Assembly: GCA_009996555.1 (NCBI GenBank)
Contig: JAACZX010000124.1
Span: forward strand, 1 to 6,990
From: Chitinophagaceae bacterium
GTDB taxonomy: Bacteria; Bacteroidota; Bacteroidia; Chitinophagales; Chitinophagaceae
Direction of reading: 5' to 3'
DNA: 6,990 nucleotides
The translations under genes and the position numbers were made by a program. The notes under the pieces were generated by a model. It was not told the DNA's origin. It did no database searches and saw nothing but the letters and a program-made list of their open reading frames with translations. Shown here piece after piece: positions 5,007 to 6,990 of the stretch. Position 1 is the first letter of the stretch. Each line of letters starts with the position of its first letter.

Positions 5007-6509
5007 TTAAACAGTTGATTTTGTTAACTCATTATTTACGGTTCTTATAATTCCCAATAGGTTTTCATTCTTCAATTCATCGGGCAACAAACCGTTGCTC
5101 CAGTTTTGAAAAGCGATCGGCCGTGCAAAACGTTTGATGCCATCCGCACCAACGCTTGTAAAACGACTGTCAGTTGTTGCAGGAAAAGGACCACCGTGTT
5201 GCATGCTCAAACAAACTTCCACACCGGTTGGCACACTATTCAAGATAAAACGACCGCAAATATTTTTTACCGCTTCCACTAACTCATCATGCTTGAGTAT
5301 ATCATTCTCTGTTGCCATGAGTGTTGCTGTTAACTGTCCCTCGAGATGTTGTGCCACTGCCAGCATCTCTTCTTTGTTTGCACAACGTATAATGAGTGAA
5401 TAAGGACCAAATACTTCCTGGTGCAAAACAGGATTCTTTAAAAATGCCTGCGCACTTGCGGTTGCCACAGTTGCTAATCCCTGCAAACCGCCGTCAGGGT
5501 TTTCAACCGCTGACGGGGTTTCCCCCTCCGCAACCAAATGCACTTCATCCTGCATCAATGCCAGTTCTTTTTTCGCAGCATAAGCTTTTGCAATGCCAGT
5601 ATGCAACATGGGTGCAGGTTGTATTTTTTGAATAGCTTTCCCCAAATCATGTGTAAAGGTTGTTAACGCTTCACTTTCTATACCAATAATAAGACCGGGA
5701 TTGGTACAGAACTGACCAACACCTAATGTGATGGAGCCTGCATACATATTTGCAATATCCGTTGCAGCTGCATTTAATTTTTCCGGCAATAAAAACACGG
5801 GATTCACGCTGCCCATTTCTGCAAATACAGGAATGGGTTCTTTACGTTCGTTGGCCCAATCGAATAATTGTTTACCTGCACCATACGAACCCGTAAAGCC
5901 AACTGCTTTTGTATGCGGATGCTGAATCAATGTTTTTCCAACCTCTATACTTTTTCCATACACATGTTGAAACACGCCCTTTGGCAAATTGAGATAAGCT
6001 ACTGCTTTGTGGATAGCATCAGCTACAATCTCCGATGTATGTTCATGCGCCGGATGTGCTTTTACAATCACCGGACAACCGGCTGCTAACGCACAAGCTG
6101 TATCGCCACCTGCAGTTGAATAAGCAAAGGGGAAATTACTTGCACCATACACCACTACCGGGCCAAGCGGCACCAGCATTTTTCGGATGTCCGGTTTCGG
6201 TGGCACTTTATCAGGAATCGCTGTATCAATTCTTGCTTCCAACCAATCACCACGTTCGCATGCGTCGGCATAACTGTTCAATTGAAAAATAGTGCGGCCA
6301 CGTTCGCCACGTAATCTTGCTTCGGGCAAATTGGTTTCCCGCATTGCCACTTCAATTAAATGATCGCCGCAACTTTCCAATTCCTTTGCAATAGCACGCA
6401 TCAATGCGGCTCTTTCTTTTAAACTTTTTTTGCGGTATACATGAAAAGCATTCCATGCTTCCTGCATGCATGCATTAATTTCCTGTACTGAAGTATCAGT
6501 ATAACTCAT
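5007..6509 (-). CDS. 2-oxoglutarate semialdehyde (2,5-dioxovalerate) dehydrogenase
   Basis: 500 residues, aldehyde dehydrogenase superfamily. It oxidises 2-oxoglutarate semialdehyde to 2-oxoglutarate with NAD(P)+, the last step of hydroxyproline degradation and the entry to the TCA cycle. Catalytic features are all present: Asn125 in YGASNFPFAY, Lys150 in VIVKAHPAHEHTSE, the cofactor loop FTGS at 205-208, general base Glu231 in EMGSVNPVFLLP, nucleophile Cys268 in GQFCTNPGL and EVFGP at 375-379. The EMGSVNPVF and GQFCTNPGL stretches are typical of semialdehyde dehydrogenases linked to hydroxyproline, arabinose or glucarate use; the epimerase and deaminase neighbours favour hydroxyproline. Residues 340-352 (ETPSAVENPDGGL) come from an inverted repeat in the DNA and lie in a family-variable segment before EVFGP. 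It begins 18 bp after the deaminase stop with CGAACA before ATG, and no Shine-Dalgarno is visible. Confidence 0.9.
   Translation of the reverse strand: MSYTDTSVQEINACMQEAWNAFHVYRKKSLKERAALMRAIAKELESCGDHLIEVAMRETNLPEARLRGERGRTIFQLNSYADACERGDWLEARIDTAIPDKVPPKPDIRKMLVPLGPVVVYGASNFPFAYSTAGGDTACALAAGCPVIVKAHPAHEHTSEIVADAIHKAVAYLNLPKGVFQHVYGKSIEVGKTLIQHPHTKAVGFTGSYGAGKQLFDWANERKEPIPVFAEMGSVNPVFLLPEKLNAAATDIANMYAGSITLGVGQFCTNPGLIIGIESEALTTFTHDLGKAIQKIQPAPMLHTGIAKAYAAKKELALMQDEVHLVAEGETPSAVENPDGGLQGLATVATASAQAFLKNPVLHQEVFGPYSLIIRCANKEEMLAVAQHLEGQLTATLMATENDILKHDELVEAVKNICGRFILNSVPTGVEVCLSMQHGGPFPATTDSRFTSVGADGIKRFARPIAFQNWSNGLLPDELKNENLLGIIRTVNNELTKSTV
5485..5521. repeat. Imperfect inverted repeat inside the aldehyde dehydrogenase gene
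   Basis: The plus strand arms are AAACC-g-CCGTCAG-g-GTT and AAC-cg-CTGACGG-GGTTT around the loop TTC. CCGTCAG (5491-5497) pairs perfectly with CTGACGG (5510-5516), with the outer AAACC/GGTTT and inner GTT/AAC pairs interrupted by one- or two-base bulges. It is translated in frame as ETPSAVENPDGGL on the minus strand. It differs in sequence from the CCTCCCC-type repeat, so it would be a second repeat family. From memory, hairpins built on CCGTCAGGG recur in Bacteroidota genomes, but I cannot confirm copy number here. Confidence 0.7.
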
Positions 6510-6527
6510 TGTTCGTTTTTTAGTCGT

Positions 6528-6990
6528 TTACAAAACAGGTCGAGCAGCAATACCATCGTTAATGATCTTCAAAATACGATCACGCTCACTGCCCTGTAAA
6601 GTTAAACGAGGACCACGAACATATTCACTTCCAATTCCTGTTTGTGTAGCGGCTAATTTAATATACTGTACCAGCTTAGGAACGATATCGAGTTCAAGCA
6701 ATGGCATGAACCAGCGATAGATGGCTGTAGCTTCTGCGATCTTGCCTTCTTTCACCAGGTTATAAATGGTAACAGTTTCTTTCGGGAAAGCACAAACCAA
6801 TCCTGCCACCCAGCCATCTGCACCGAGGCATAATTCTTCCATCGCCAGCGTATCTACACCACAAAGAATTTTTAAACGGCCACCAAAGCGATTGATCAAA
6901 CGTGTTACATTGGTTACATCTCTTGTGCTTTCTTTTACTGCTGTGATATTGCTGCACTCGATCAACTGTTCAAACATATCGAGCGTTACA
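6528..6990 (-). CDS. lhpC: Dihydrodipicolinate-synthase-family lyase, probably 1-pyrroline-4-hydroxy-2-carboxylate deaminase (5' end outside window)
   Basis: About 153 C-terminal residues are visible of an expected ~300; the frame stays open past the right edge (VTLD precedes the internal Met at 6977), so that Met is not the start. The predicted reaction is deamination and ring opening of 1-pyrroline-4-hydroxy-2-carboxylate to 2-oxoglutarate semialdehyde and ammonia. The Schiff-base lysine is in NITAVKESTRDV (codon 6935-6933). Further family marks are ILCGVDTLAMEELCLGADGWVAGLVCAFP, which includes the conserved Gly-Ala-Asp-Gly-Trp, and the C-terminal YVRGPRLTLQGSERDRILKII. The family also contains dihydrodipicolinate synthase, N-acetylneuraminate lyase and keto-deoxy sugar dehydratases; the semialdehyde dehydrogenase 18 bp downstream and the epimerase beyond it point to the hydroxyproline enzyme. 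The substrate-determining N-terminal half cannot be examined. It is the most upstream gene seen, so the operon promoter lies outside the window. Confidence 0.82.
   Translation of the reverse strand, partial: VTLDMFEQLIECSNITAVKESTRDVTNVTRLINRFGGRLKILCGVDTLAMEELCLGADGWVAGLVCAFPKETVTIYNLVKEGKIAEATAIYRWFMPLLELDIVPKLVQYIKLAATQTGIGSEYVRGPRLTLQGSERDRILKIINDGIAARPVL

Noticed and set aside
6528..6977. A complete 149-residue protein starting at the Met at 6977
   Set aside because: The frame continues upstream to the window edge and the Schiff-base lysine lies only 15 codons in, so this is the C-terminal half of a ~300-residue enzyme.
1..6990. tRNA, rRNA, CRISPR array or insertion sequence
   Set aside because: No cloverleaf-like segment, regularly spaced repeats with spacers, or transposase-like reading frame was seen on either strand.

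Overview
The window is a compact, co-directional minus-strand block, almost certainly from a Bacteroidota bacterium and most likely a Chitinophagaceae-type member. The evidence is moderate to low GC, start codons with almost no Shine-Dalgarno sequence (several read AACA-ATG), a bacillithiol-synthesis gene of the Bacteroidota type, and GC-rich palindromic repeats of a kind I recall from such genomes. The taxonomic call is an inference from style and protein flavour, not from a database match.

Reading in the direction of transcription (right to left): the C-terminal half of a dihydrodipicolinate-synthase-family lyase (6990 to 6528, N-terminus outside the window); an aldehyde dehydrogenase of the 2-oxoglutarate-semialdehyde type (6509 to 5007); a 4-hydroxyproline 2-epimerase (4991 to 3921); a 145-bp repeat-filled gap; a small YciI-family protein (3775 to 3485); a DadA-like FAD amino-acid dehydrogenase (3466 to 2222); a secreted SMP-30/gluconolactonase-like beta-propeller (2185 to 1355); and the N-terminal ~430 residues of BshC (1288 to 1, C-terminus outside the window). 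Gaps between genes are 15 to 66 bp except for the repeat-filled one, so most or all may share a transcript.

The first five genes make a complete route from trans-4-hydroxy-L-proline to 2-oxoglutarate. The epimerase gives cis-4-hydroxy-D-proline, the FAD enzyme oxidises it to 1-pyrroline-4-hydroxy-2-carboxylate, the lyase-family deaminase yields 2-oxoglutarate semialdehyde, and the aldehyde dehydrogenase yields 2-oxoglutarate. The YciI protein sits inside the set with no assigned step. The propeller and BshC follow and have no obvious place in the pathway.

The most unusual feature is repeat DNA. Palindromic elements lie in frame inside two enzyme genes of the pathway (4528-4559 in the epimerase, 5485-5521 in the aldehyde dehydrogenase). 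A relative of the first, in opposite orientation, abuts the yciI start codon and supplies the only strong Shine-Dalgarno-like sequence in the window. A short 9-bp-periodic repeat ends at the epimerase stop codon. No RNA gene, CRISPR array, transposase, transporter or regulator gene is visible.
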